37,701 bases of DNA from a bacterium (GTDB taxonomy: Bacteria; Electryoneota; Electryoneia; Electryoneales; Electryoneaceae): contig JAHLLB010000046.1 of NCBI GenBank assembly GCA_020444425.1, positions 1 through 37,701 of the forward strand, in the 5' to 3' direction. The notes under the pieces are model-generated. The model was given only the letters and a program-made list of their open reading frames with translations. It did no database searches and was not told the DNA's origin. The position numbers were made by a program, and so were the translations under genes. Below are positions 15,477 through 24,441 of this stretch, in pieces. Every line of letters begins with the position of its first letter. Positions within the stretch are counted from its first letter, which is position 1.

Positions 15477-17168
15477 TTAACGGAGCAAGGTCACCTTGCG
15501 AATCTGATCCATCTGTCCCGGAACCACGGCGTGCACGAAGTACAGGCCACTGGCGAGACCGTTGGCGTCAAACGTGAAGGTGTGCTGGCCGGCATTGATC
15601 TGGCCATGCGCCAGCGTCGCAACCTTCTGACCCTGAACGTTGTAGACCACTACCGACAGATCCGCCGCTTCCGGCATGGTGATGCTGATCGTGGTGGTCG
15701 GGTTGAACGGGTTCGGGTACGCAGCGCTCATCGCGTAGTCAACCGGAACCTCAACTGGAGTGTTCAGGTCTTCAAACGCGAGCGTGCTGTTCTGCGCCCA
15801 GGCGCTCGGGTCGGACATGTAGGTGTTGTCCGTCGCGGCCGCGAGCTTGTTGAAGTCGACCGTGTCCTGCACGTACATGTTGTTCGTGCCGAGACGGCCT
15901 GTGAAGACATAGTCACCCGCCGGAGCATGCGCCGGCAGCGTCAGGAACAGACCCGAAACCGTGGTGTTGACGAAGGCCGGGATAACGACCGGCTGCTGAC
16001 TCAGCGGACCAAAGTTCTGGCCGTTCGGGAAGGTCACGTATGTCTTGTAGAACACACCCTGCGAGAAGGTCTGCGGCAAGGTGTTGAGCAGGTGTGCATC
16101 GTAGAACATCGAACCACCCGCCGCCGGGATTTCCGTGATCTGGCCTTCGAGTGTGAAGAAGACCGGTTCCCAGGTCACGACAACCGGGCCCGCCGGTGAC
16201 GATTCGCCTTCCGGATCGTACACCGCAGTGACGGTGTATTCGTAGGTTTCGTTGAGCGTCGGCATCGTATCGATGTAGCTCAACGTCGCCATGCCAACAG
16301 AACCGACGAGGTTGCCGTCGCGGTAAATGTTGTAGCCCAGCAGTTCTTCAAGGGCATTGCCAGATTCGCCGAAGCGATCATAGGCACGGCCCGGGACGTA
16401 GTAATCATCCGGGTTGGTGATCACACGACCCATGTCGTCACGAAGCACGGTTTCCAGTTCGCCCATCTGCGCCGGGGCATCCGGAGCATTTGCGGCGAAC
16501 ATGCAGTTGATGTCATCAAACCAGGTTTCGTTGGTGTAGGCGCAAGCCATGCCAACATAACCAGACGCGTAGGTCGCGTCCGAGAAGCTACCCTGGTAGG
16601 TGCCGTTGATCGTGATGTCGAAGGTGCCGTTGCTGCCGTCAATCTGCAGCGTGTTGACAGCGCCAACGCCGGTGTTGATGCCAACACCCGTGGTCCAACC
16701 GATGATGTTCTGCGGGGCGCCAGCAACGTAGTACCACGCGGAATAGCTGGTGTTGCTGATATACACCGCGTAGCCTTCATAGTCAGCGTCCTGGGTGCCG
16801 TTCCCGCAGAACAACAGACCCGTTGAATAACCCTGCGTGACCTGATACTGAATGGTCGTGCTGCAGCTGAAGTTATCAAAGGCGAGGTTCATGTATGTAC
16901 CAGAACCCCAGTCCGTGGTGTTGGCGACGACGTCAAATTTGCAGAAACCGCCATCAATCATGTATGAACCAGGGCCAACGAAAAATTCGAATCCCTGAGC
17001 GAGACCGTCTTCAAAGTCCTCAACCAGACCCTCCGGCGGTTCTTCCCAAGTCAACTCGACATCACCGGCCGTCATCACTTCAGCCTGCAGATTCATCGGA
17101 GGCACTGCCTGGCCGAAAGCCATACCGGCCACCAGCAATCCGAGCACGAGCATGACTACATGTTTCAT
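15477..17168 (-). CDS. Surface protein paralogue B: split FN3 with ConA-like insert, type IX sorting domain
   Basis: The 563-residue product has signal peptide MKHVVMLVLGLLVAGMAFGQ and the same order of modules as copy A. The jelly-roll (about 50-225) shows GLLFCGNGTQDADYEGY and GTFDITINGTYQGSFSDA. It has extra cysteines (KFDV and NFSC regions) that could form a disulfide. The linker has MGRVITNPDDYYVPG before AYDRFGESGNALEELLGYNIYRDG. The second sandwich reads FFTLEGQITEIPAAGGSMFYD, and the sorting module ends KVTLLR. AAAGGGGAAAGAG precedes the ATG. It has its own T-tailed terminator, so it is probably transcribed alone. It is closest to copy A. Role unknown beyond likely adhesion or sugar binding at the cell surface. 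Confidence 0.85.
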   Translation of the reverse strand: MKHVVMLVLGLLVAGMAFGQAVPPMNLQAEVMTAGDVELTWEEPPEGLVEDFEDGLAQGFEFFVGPGSYMIDGGFCKFDVVANTTDWGSGTYMNLAFDNFSCSTTIQYQVTQGYSTGLLFCGNGTQDADYEGYAVYISNTSYSAWYYVAGAPQNIIGWTTGVGINTGVGAVNTLQIDGSNGTFDITINGTYQGSFSDATYASGYVGMACAYTNETWFDDINCMFAANAPDAPAQMGELETVLRDDMGRVITNPDDYYVPGRAYDRFGESGNALEELLGYNIYRDGNLVGSVGMATLSYIDTMPTLNETYEYTVTAVYDPEGESSPAGPVVVTWEPVFFTLEGQITEIPAAGGSMFYDAHLLNTLPQTFSQGVFYKTYVTFPNGQNFGPLSQQPVVIPAFVNTTVSGLFLTLPAHAPAGDYVFTGRLGTNNMYVQDTVDFNKLAAATDNTYMSDPSAWAQNSTLAFEDLNTPVEVPVDYAMSAAYPNPFNPTTTISITMPEAADLSVVVYNVQGQKVATLAHGQINAGQHTFTFDANGLASGLYFVHAVVPGQMDQIRKVTLLR

Positions 17169-18050
17169 CTCTTTCCCCTTTAGGTTTGACCCTGCATGGA
17201 CGAGTCCACGCTGCTGCCTTGAACTACGTTATCAAGATCCGTGATTCGGCTGAAACTGGAAATCTGCACCAGACTTCGCACTGTCAAGTCAGAGTCAAAA
17301 CCATCACTCGCCAAGACAACAGAGGGAGACCCACCCTCTCTAACGGAAAGGCGCAGTCTCCCAAATCAACGTGAACAGTCGGTGCTTGTTTTCCAGTGAC
17401 CCGAGGTCACAGATCGCGTTTTGTGCCAGATCGTACAGCGAAAAAAGTCAGTTCACCTCAGCGTCAAAGCATGCACATTATTCGAGCCGCCCGCAAGACC
17501 TGATGGGAATTTTTTGCATTCACCATCCTCGCTCGTGGAGCAGCAAGCTGCAGGTTTACCTGTCTTTCGACTGCTGAGATTCACCGTTCGGTGAAGGACG
17601 TCCGGTCCGTCAGGATCATCCGGTTCACAATACAGATGCTGTCAGAATGGACCGTCTCCGGGGGGTATCTGAATGAGCATACGCCACCTCTCAGCTGCAA
17701 AACCTTGTGCAGGCCAGCCGCGATAGCAGCGTCCAATTCAAGGGAAAGGCTTGATATTCCAATGGTTTGGATGAGCTACAAGCCCCATCCGCGGCTCACC
17801 TTCCGCAGATGATTCCCTCGCACTTAAGATAGAAAATGGAAAACGGAATCCACTATCCAATCAATGGTTTTGTAAAAAATCCCACAGACCTCCAGAGTCA
17901 GCCGCATCCCGTTAAACCATCCGTCTTTCCATTCAGACTGCGCCTGCAGGGAGGCAATCTGTCCCCGGCTTCGAACCAGATGTACCTTCAGGACGTACAA
18001 CAGGAAAACCATCTCTCGCGTGCAGCGGCTGATCGGAATCAAGGGGAACC
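17169..18050. other. Long intergenic region, no gene recognised
   Basis: The region of 882 bases separates divergent genes (copy B on minus, lipoprotein on plus). All frames are short and unlike proteins. Small inverted repeats occur: GGGAGAC/GTCTCCC between about 17324 and 17361, and TTCACCGTTCGGTGAA at 17580-17595. It may hold long 5' leaders or the remains of a lost gene. Confidence 0.5.
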
Positions 18051-18710
18051 ATGACAAGAAAAACCACCTTCCGCACAGTGCTGTTGTTCGCCACCCTGGT
18101 GGCGATACTGACCGGCTGTGCGTCCGAACGATTCATCCAGCAGAACGCGTTCGAAGTCGATGCGCGCACCGAATCCACCACCGAGTCCACCGCGACCCTC
18201 AGCCCCGACCGCTCGATTGGTGTGGAAGCGGCCTGGCGGCGAAACTGGATCAACGGTCTGAGCGGACCGATGGACCCGTTGCCGGAGCCAAGCATGGGCT
18301 ATGGTGTTGGTATGTTCGGCGGCTACAGCAACGTGGATGGTGGCGCGCCGTATGACGATGGGGACGGCGTGTTGAATGACGTCGCGCGGACCGGCCTGTT
18401 GTTCACTCTCGCCTGGACCAATTCCGCCGACTTCTACGAGGAATCGCTGGCGACCGAGTTCAGCCTGAAATGGGGTTGGGCGTTCGCAGAACGGGAACGG
18501 CGGGAAGCAATTGACGTCATTGGTATCACGCGCCAGTCGTACTTGTTGCTAGCGCCGTCGGTGACGGTTCGCACTCCGGTGCGGTTTCAGTTCGGCGGGA
18601 TCACCACGGTGCTGGTTGCCGGAACGGAGGCCGGGTTCTATTCCTCCGGGGAGGAAGATCGCTTCCGAACAGTCAGCGTCAACCTCGGCCTGCAGTTTTT
18701 CAATCCCTAA
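18051..18710 (+). CDS. Putative outer-membrane-associated lipoprotein
   Basis: The 219-residue product has a basic start, hydrophobic core and lipobox LTGC with cysteine 23. The rest is rich in alternating, aromatic beta strands (IGVEAAWRRNWI, YGVGMFGGYSNV, GLLFTLAWTNSADF, EFSLKWGWAFAE, SYLLLAPSVTVRTPVRFQFGG, VSVNLGLQFFNP). That is the look of a small beta-barrel or barrel-associated protein whose last strand ends in aromatic residues. I do not recognise a family. AAGGGGAACC leads directly to the ATG at 18051. It is the only plus-strand gene in the paralogue array and interrupts it between copies B and C. A strong bidirectional terminator follows. Confidence 0.72.
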   Translation: MTRKTTFRTVLLFATLVAILTGCASERFIQQNAFEVDARTESTTESTATLSPDRSIGVEAAWRRNWINGLSGPMDPLPEPSMGYGVGMFGGYSNVDGGAPYDDGDGVLNDVARTGLLFTLAWTNSADFYEESLATEFSLKWGWAFAERERREAIDVIGITRQSYLLLAPSVTVRTPVRFQFGGITTVLVAGTEAGFYSSGEEDRFRTVSVNLGLQFFNP

Positions 18711-18740
18711 TCTCGGCAGATACATAACTCCTGCGACAAA

Positions 18741-18776
18741 CAACCCCGGCCAGAATGACCGGGGTTGTCTCTTTTT
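18741..18776. terminator. Bidirectional terminator between convergent genes
   Basis: CAACCCCGG and CCGGGGTTG pair around a 10-base loop. TCTCTTTTT follows on the plus strand and TTTGTC on the minus strand, so it can end both the lipoprotein and paralogue C transcripts. Confidence 0.88.
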
Positions 18777-18817
18777 GACGCGAAAACGCGTCCTCAAGTT
18801 GCTCAGGAACAACACGT

Positions 18818-20506
18818 TTAACGAATCAGCGTCACTTTGCGAATCTGATCCAGTTCACCAGGCACAAATGCTCGAATAAAGTACAAGCCGCTGGCGAGGC
18901 CGTGCGCGTCGAAGGTGTACTCATGCTGACCGGCGCTGGCTTGACCGTCCGCGAGGGTCGCGACACGCTGGCCGGCGATGTTGTAGACCGTGACCGTCAG
19001 CTCAGATGCGTCGGGCAGGCTGACACTGAACGAGGTGCTCGGGTTGAACGGGTTCGGGTAGGCTGCGCTCAGCGAGTAGGCTGACGGGAGCGACACTACC
19101 GCCGCACCGTCTGCCGCGATGCTGAACTCACCCTGTGCGGTCCACTGCTCCGGATCGAACTCGATGTTATCCGCGGCAACGCCCTGCTTCTCGAACGTGA
19201 AGCTGTCCATCACCAGGCTGGTCGGGTAATTCCCGAGGTGCCCGGTGAAGACGTACTCTCCACCCGGCGCGAGGTTCGGAATGTTCTGGTTCAACCCCTG
19301 CACGGTAACGTTCAGGAAGCCCGGGATGGTGACGGTGCGTGTCATTAACGGGCCGAACAGCTGACCGTTCGGCAGCTCGATTTCGGTCCACCAGTTGACG
19401 TTCGGGAACGTTTGCGGCAGGGTGTTCCAAATGGATACGTCGTAGAAGACCAGTCCACCCTCCGGAGGTACCGTAGTGACCTGTCCGATGAGGTCGAGCA
19501 CCACGGGTTCCCAATTTACCAGAATCGGTCCGGCCGGGGACGATTCGCCTTCCGGATCGTAGTAGGCCGTCACGGTGTACGTGTGCTCGCCCAGCGACGG
19601 CAGCGTGTCATCGTAGGATTCGGTCGTGGCCGTACCGACAAAATCGCCGTCACGATAGACACGATACTCGACGAAGTCGTCAATCTCATCCGAGGAGGAC
19701 CACCCCTGTTCGAACTTGTTGAAGACGGTGCCGGATGGAGTGTAAACCTGGTCGGTGGGACGACCCAGATCGTCATAGTTGCCGGCGATCGGGGTACCGA
19801 TCTCCACATCGTCTGTGCCCGGCGGTACAATTCCGAACAAACCGCTGATGTCGTCGTACCACACCTCATTGTCATACGCAGTGACGATGCCGACATAGCC
19901 GGAAGCATGATCGCTGTCCGTCACTGAGCTGACGTACGTGCCGTTGATGTACATGTCGAACGTTGATCCGTCGGCTGTCAAGGTCAACGTGTTGACCGCT
20001 CCGGGACCCTCGTTGATCAACGCGCTGTCGGTCCAGGGAACGACATTCGTGATCGACCCGTTGTTGTACTTCCACAGAGAATAGGAGTCCAGCGTGTGCG
20101 CGATCCAGAAACCGTAACCCGTGTAATCGGTGTCTTTCGGGCCATCGGCACGGAACAACAAGCCACGCGACAACTGACCCTGCTGATACTCAAAGGTGGT
20201 GGAAACGGTCAGGTTGTCAAAGGTTACGCCGGTGTACACCCCGGATCCCCAGTCGCTACCGGTGGTCATGTCGATTTTCGCGTAGCCGTCTTCAATGACA
20301 TAGGTTCCGCCCGGGGCGTACCAGTCGAAATCCTGCGCAAAGCCGTCCTCAAAGTCCTCGACCAGACCATCCGGTGGTGGTTCCCACGTCAATGATACAT
20401 TGCCCCCCTGCAACAACTCGGCCTGCAAGTTGATCGGAGGCACAGCCTGCCCGAATGCACTGCTGACGAGCAGCAATCCCAGCAACAGCGGCAGATACGT
20501 TTTCAT
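18818..20506 (-). CDS. Surface protein paralogue C: split FN3 with ConA-like insert, type IX sorting domain
   Basis: The 562-residue product gives the clearest domain map. Signal peptide 1-20; FN3 first half 21-47 (PPINLQAELL...VSLTWEPPPDG); jelly-roll 48-224 with DFEDGFAQDFDWY, GLLFRADGPKDTDYTGYGF and FDMYINGTYVSSVTD; linker 225-275; FN3 second half 276-332 (EYRVYRDGDFVG ... YTVTAYYDPEGESSPAGP). A second sandwich follows at 333-441, a spacer to 477, and the sorting module at 478-562 (AAYPNPFNPSTSF ... GLASGLYFIRA ... RKVTLIR). GAGAGGGAGAG precedes the ATG. A block of 121 bp near its 3' end is identical to copy E (22531-24198). It is presumably displayed on the cell surface; ligand unknown. 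Confidence 0.86.
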   Translation of the reverse strand: MKTYLPLLLGLLLVSSAFGQAVPPINLQAELLQGGNVSLTWEPPPDGLVEDFEDGFAQDFDWYAPGGTYVIEDGYAKIDMTTGSDWGSGVYTGVTFDNLTVSTTFEYQQGQLSRGLLFRADGPKDTDYTGYGFWIAHTLDSYSLWKYNNGSITNVVPWTDSALINEGPGAVNTLTLTADGSTFDMYINGTYVSSVTDSDHASGYVGIVTAYDNEVWYDDISGLFGIVPPGTDDVEIGTPIAGNYDDLGRPTDQVYTPSGTVFNKFEQGWSSSDEIDDFVEYRVYRDGDFVGTATTESYDDTLPSLGEHTYTVTAYYDPEGESSPAGPILVNWEPVVLDLIGQVTTVPPEGGLVFYDVSIWNTLPQTFPNVNWWTEIELPNGQLFGPLMTRTVTIPGFLNVTVQGLNQNIPNLAPGGEYVFTGHLGNYPTSLVMDSFTFEKQGVAADNIEFDPEQWTAQGEFSIAADGAAVVSLPSAYSLSAAYPNPFNPSTSFSVSLPDASELTVTVYNIAGQRVATLADGQASAGQHEYTFDAHGLASGLYFIRAFVPGELDQIRKVTLIR

Positions 20507-20626
20507 CTCTCCCTCTCAAGTGATCCCTCATGACGAACAAAAATACAGCTTAACCAGCCCGGAAGACTCGAAAATCTGTTATTTCAGCATTTTTTTTGAG
20601 AGTGGGGAGCGGTGGCGAGCAGAAAA

Positions 20627-20653
20627 GGGAGACGGCCAAACTGCCCGTCTCCC
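20627..20653 (-). terminator. Rho-independent terminator of paralogue D
   Basis: GGGAGACGG and CCGTCTCCC pair around a 9-base loop on the minus strand, followed by TTTT. It begins 25 bases after the stop. Confidence 0.85.
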
Positions 20654-20677
20654 CTTGAACACGTGTGAGGGTTTTGC

Positions 20678-22354
20678 TTACCGCAGCAGAGTCACCTTGC
20701 GGATCTCGTTCAGCTGACCCGGGACCACCGCCTGCACAAAGTACAGGCCGCTTGCGAGGCCGGATGCGTCGAAGGTGTATTCGTGCTGACCGGCGCTGGT
20801 CATGCCATCCGCGAGGGTCGCGACACGCTGGCTGGCGATGTTGTAGACCGTGACCGAGAGTTCGGCGGCGTCAGGCAGGCTGACACTAAACGACGTGCTC
20901 GGGTTGAACGGGTTCGGGTAGGCCGCGCTCAACGAATAGGCAGAGGGCAGCGCGACAGCGGTTTCGCCGTCCGCGGCGAGGGCGAACTCACCTTCCGATA
21001 CCCAATCAGCGGGATCAAAGGCGATTGCACTTGTACCCACTCCCAGCTTCTCAAACTCAAAGCTGTCTGAGACGATGCTGTTTGGGAAAAAGCCAAGGTT
21101 TCCGTAGAACGTATAGACCCCAGTCGGCGCGAGTTCGGGGATGTTCTGCGCTAACCCCTGAATTGTCACATCCATGAATCCCTGTATGGTCACGTTCTGG
21201 AACGCCAACGGACCAAAGGCCTGCCCGTTGGGAAGGATGACTGAAGTCCACCAGTTGACGTTGTTGAACGTCTGCGGCAACGTGTTCAGCAAGCTGGCAT
21301 CGTAGTAAATCAGTCCGCCTTCAGGTGGGACGGTGGTGATCTGGCCGGTCAAGGTCAGGACCACAGGTTCCCAGTTGACCAGCATCGGCCCAGCCGGGCT
21401 GGATTCGCCTTCCGGATCGTAGTAGGCCGTCACGGTGTACTCATACTCACCCGGTTGCGGCAGGTAATCGGTGAACGCCTCGGTAGTCGTTGCGCCGATG
21501 AACGAACCGTCTCGATAGACGCGATATTCGATGAACTCGTCAATCTCGCGGGACGCTGATCCTGACTGAGCAACATCCAGCACAGGAGTGGAACGACTCA
21601 CCTGGTCGTCCAGCGGTTGTCCGAACTCATCGCACACGACGCCTGGCTCAACGGCCCGCTGTTCCGCTTCCGGCACCATCACCGCACCGTACAGGCAGGT
21701 GATTTCGTCGTACCACGTTTCCACGATGCTGGACGCCACCGCGCCGACCATGCCGGTTGGATAGGTCGCATCGGTGAACGAGCTGACGTAATTGTCGTTG
21801 ATGTAGAGGTCGAAACTGCTGCCCGATCCCACCACCTTGAGCCGGTTCGAATCGCCGACACCGGTATTGATGTAGGAACTGGGTGTCCAATCATTTACCA
21901 AGGTCAATGAGCCATTATCGTACCGGTAGACCGCATAATTAACGGCGTTGTACGCCACATAGAACGCGTACCCGTTAGATCCGGTCGCCTGTGGTCCATC
22001 CGCACGAAACAGCAGGCCGCGCGAGTTGGTGCTGACCGAATTGACAAACTCGCCTTCCAACGTGAAGTCATCGAAATCGAGATTGGTAAACCACGCTGAT
22101 TTCCAAGTTGACCAGGAGTTGCATTTCAAGTAGCCATCATCAACGTACCAGATATTGTCCGCCGGATAATAATCGAAACCATCGGCCACTCCATCGTTGA
22201 AATCTTCGACCAAACCATCAGGTGGCGGTTCCCACGTCAACGAAACCTCACCCGCCAACAACAGGTCGGCGTTCAGGTTAATCGGCGGTATCGCCTGGCC
22301 AAACGCACAAGCTGCCAGCAAAATGGCAGTCATCACCCCGGCAATCGTCTTCAT
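20678..22354 (-). CDS. Surface protein paralogue D: split FN3 with ConA-like insert, type IX sorting domain
   Basis: The 558-residue product has a signal peptide MKTIAGVMTAILLAACAFGQ with a cysteine near the cleavage site (AACAFGQ). The jelly-roll begins VEDFNDGVADGFDYYP and holds GLLFRADGPQATGSNGYAFYV and SFDLYINDNYVSSFTD. The linker has CDEFGQPLDDQ. The FN3 second half reads FIEYRVYRDGSFIGATT; the sandwich QITTVPPEGGLIYYDASLLNT; the end is RKVTLLR. GGGAGGAAACG places the start at the ATG at 22354, six codons inside the longest frame. 119 bp near its 3' end are identical to copy F (24442-26142), although the rest of the two genes has clearly diverged. Confidence 0.86.
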   Translation of the reverse strand: MKTIAGVMTAILLAACAFGQAIPPINLNADLLLAGEVSLTWEPPPDGLVEDFNDGVADGFDYYPADNIWYVDDGYLKCNSWSTWKSAWFTNLDFDDFTLEGEFVNSVSTNSRGLLFRADGPQATGSNGYAFYVAYNAVNYAVYRYDNGSLTLVNDWTPSSYINTGVGDSNRLKVVGSGSSFDLYINDNYVSSFTDATYPTGMVGAVASSIVETWYDEITCLYGAVMVPEAEQRAVEPGVVCDEFGQPLDDQVSRSTPVLDVAQSGSASREIDEFIEYRVYRDGSFIGATTTEAFTDYLPQPGEYEYTVTAYYDPEGESSPAGPMLVNWEPVVLTLTGQITTVPPEGGLIYYDASLLNTLPQTFNNVNWWTSVILPNGQAFGPLAFQNVTIQGFMDVTIQGLAQNIPELAPTGVYTFYGNLGFFPNSIVSDSFEFEKLGVGTSAIAFDPADWVSEGEFALAADGETAVALPSAYSLSAAYPNPFNPSTSFSVSLPDAAELSVTVYNIASQRVATLADGMTSAGQHEYTFDASGLASGLYFVQAVVPGQLNEIRKVTLLR

Positions 22355-22471
22355 CGTTTCCTCCCGTAGCATCCATGGTTCAGGTATAGTAACTCAGGAA
22401 TTGACTGACGGCTAAGGCAATTCGCCGGTAAGGTGAAATAACTACGGCCCCGATGGAGCACCTTGGATAAT

Positions 22472-22505
22472 AAAACGGGGCAATGACTATGCGGCCATTA
22501 CCCCG
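22472..22505 (-). terminator. Rho-independent terminator of paralogue E
   Basis: On the minus strand CGGGG-T-AATG and CATT-G-CCCCG pair around a loop of about 10 bases, followed by TTTTATTAT. Confidence 0.8.
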
Positions 22506-22530
22506 TGATGACAGATGTGAGCGTTGCAGA

Positions 22531-24198
22531 TTACCGCAGCAGAGTCACCTTGCGGATCTCGTTCATCTGACCCGGCACCACCGCCTGCACAAAGTACAGG
22601 CCGCTGGCGAGGTCGTGCGCGTCGAAGGTGTACTCGTGCTGACCGGCGCTGGCCTGACCGTCTGCGAGGGTCGCGACACGCTGGCCGGCGATGTTGTAGA
22701 CCGTGACCGTCAGCTCAGATGCGTCGGGCAGGCTGACACTGAACGAGGTGCTCGGGTTGAACGGGTTCGGGTAGGCTGCGCTCAACGAATAGGTTGACGG
22801 CAACGATACTGCCGAAGCGCCATCCGACGTCAAGACCAGATCAGAACCTGACCAGTCGGACGGATCAAAGTCCACCGCGTCAGTTCCCGTACCCAGCTTC
22901 TCAAACGTGAAGCTATCGCTCAGGTAACTGACCGGATAAAATCCGAGATGACCGGTCAGAGTGTACGTTCCCTCCGGGGCGTAGACCGGAATATCCTGAG
23001 TCAGTCCTTGGACGGTCGCGTCCATGAAGCCGGTAATGGTCACGTTGACCATGGTCAGCGGACCGAACACCTGCGAGTTTGGCAGTTCAACCTCGGTCCA
23101 GTAGCGAACGTTCTGGAACGTTTGAGCGGTTGTGTTCCACACATGGGCGTCGTAAAAAACCGTTCCGCCCTCCGGTGGGATCTGGGTGATCTGACCCGTA
23201 AGGTCAAGGAACACCAGCTGCCAGTTGACCACGGCCTCATTCGACGGGCTGGATTCCCCCTCGTCGTAGTAGGCGGTTACGGTGTAGGTGTACTCGCCAA
23301 TCGAGGGCAGGTTGTCGGTAAAGGCTTCCGTCGTCGATGTACCGATCTGAACGTTGTCGCGGTAGATCCGGTACTCGATGAACTCATCGATCTCGCGTGA
23401 AACCGGTTCCACAGGTTGAGTTGGCTGGACCATGTCGACCATTTGCCCGTTCAGCGGGATGCCGAATTCGTCACACTCGACACTCGGTGTCGTCTCCTGC
23501 GGATGCATGGAGGCTGGAACGAGCGTTGCTGCCGGAATGCAAGTAATCTCATCGTACCAGACGGTTGCAGAACTGGACGCTATGCAGCTGACCATGCCCG
23601 ACGGATGATCGTCGTCGGTAAACGAGTTGACATAATTCCCGTTGATGTAGAGGTCAAAGCTGTTGCCGGAACCGACCACACGCAGGGTGTTGGTTTCTCC
23701 CTGACCCGTGTTGACGTAGGGACTGGTCGTCCACGAAATCGGGGTGGAACTTGTCCCGTTGACAAACTTGTAGATCGAGTAGTTGCCGGATGACAACGCT
23801 ACATAAAAGTTGAATCCGTTGTAGTCGGTATCGCGAGGTCCGTCCGCACGGAACTGAATGCCGCGGGAATTGTTGCTGGCGACATTCTGAAACGTTGCTT
23901 CAACGTCGAAATCCGTGAACTGCATGCCGGTGTACCACGCACACTGCCAGGCCGAACTCGTCAACATCTTCAGGTATCCGTCTTCAACGACGAAGTCATT
24001 GGGGTCTGGATAGTACTCGAAATCCTGCGCCAGACCATCCTCGAAGTCTTCCACCAGTCCATCCGGTGGTGCATCCCAGGTGAGCTGAACTTCCCCAGCC
24101 TGCAGCAACTCGGCCTGCAGGTTGATGGGTGGAATGACCTGTCCAAAGGCCACCGCTGCCAGCAGGCAACACATGACTCCAGCCAGCATATACCGCAT
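22531..24198 (-). CDS. Surface protein paralogue E: split FN3 with ConA-like insert, type IX sorting domain
   Basis: The 555-residue product is the shortest of the set. The ATG at 24198 (MRYMLAGVMCCLLAAVAFGQ) follows GGGGAGG with good spacing and gives a clean signal peptide; the frame extends upstream to 24240 without a better site. The FN3 second half reads YYDEGESSPSNEAVVNW, where the other copies have YYDPEGESSPAGP: a deletion of two residues and a changed end. The linker contains CDEFGIPLNGQMVDM. The second sandwich has TQIPPEGGTVFYDAHVWNT, and the sorting module ends RKVTLLR. 121 bp near its 3' end are identical to copy C. It has its own terminator, as do its neighbours, so the copies are separate transcription units. 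Confidence 0.86.
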   Translation of the reverse strand: MRYMLAGVMCCLLAAVAFGQVIPPINLQAELLQAGEVQLTWDAPPDGLVEDFEDGLAQDFEYYPDPNDFVVEDGYLKMLTSSAWQCAWYTGMQFTDFDVEATFQNVASNNSRGIQFRADGPRDTDYNGFNFYVALSSGNYSIYKFVNGTSSTPISWTTSPYVNTGQGETNTLRVVGSGNSFDLYINGNYVNSFTDDDHPSGMVSCIASSSATVWYDEITCIPAATLVPASMHPQETTPSVECDEFGIPLNGQMVDMVQPTQPVEPVSREIDEFIEYRIYRDNVQIGTSTTEAFTDNLPSIGEYTYTVTAYYDEGESSPSNEAVVNWQLVFLDLTGQITQIPPEGGTVFYDAHVWNTTAQTFQNVRYWTEVELPNSQVFGPLTMVNVTITGFMDATVQGLTQDIPVYAPEGTYTLTGHLGFYPVSYLSDSFTFEKLGTGTDAVDFDPSDWSGSDLVLTSDGASAVSLPSTYSLSAAYPNPFNPSTSFSVSLPDASELTVTVYNIAGQRVATLADGQASAGQHEYTFDAHDLASGLYFVQAVVPGQMNEIRKVTLLR

Positions 24199-24376
24199 AA
24201 GAACCTCCCCATGAAAAACAAACCAGTTGTCGGAATACACCTTCCCTCAGCGAGCAAAGTACTTCAAGTCTTTCGTTTGTGCACGACTTTCTCACACACT
24301 TTCGATTTTCGCTGATTGCATTGAGAGCCGACGATATATCCAGTGAGCAGACTGCGTTCGATACTGCTGGGAGATA

Positions 24377-24405
24377 CTCGGGCCGCTGAATTTCAGCGGC
24401 CCGAG
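24377..24405 (-). terminator. Perfect hairpin after paralogue F
   Basis: CTCGGGCCGCTGAA and TTCAGCGGCCCGAG pair perfectly around a single central base, 37 bases after the stop. There is no T-run, so it may be a Rho-dependent or REP-like hairpin. Confidence 0.65.
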
Positions 24406-24441
24406 TGGAAATCTCCAAGCTGTGAGCACTACGCGCGGACA

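Noticed and set aside
17371..18057. Short open frames in the gap between paralogue B and the lipoprotein gene
   Set aside because: They are short, lack ribosome-binding sites and have no protein-like pattern.
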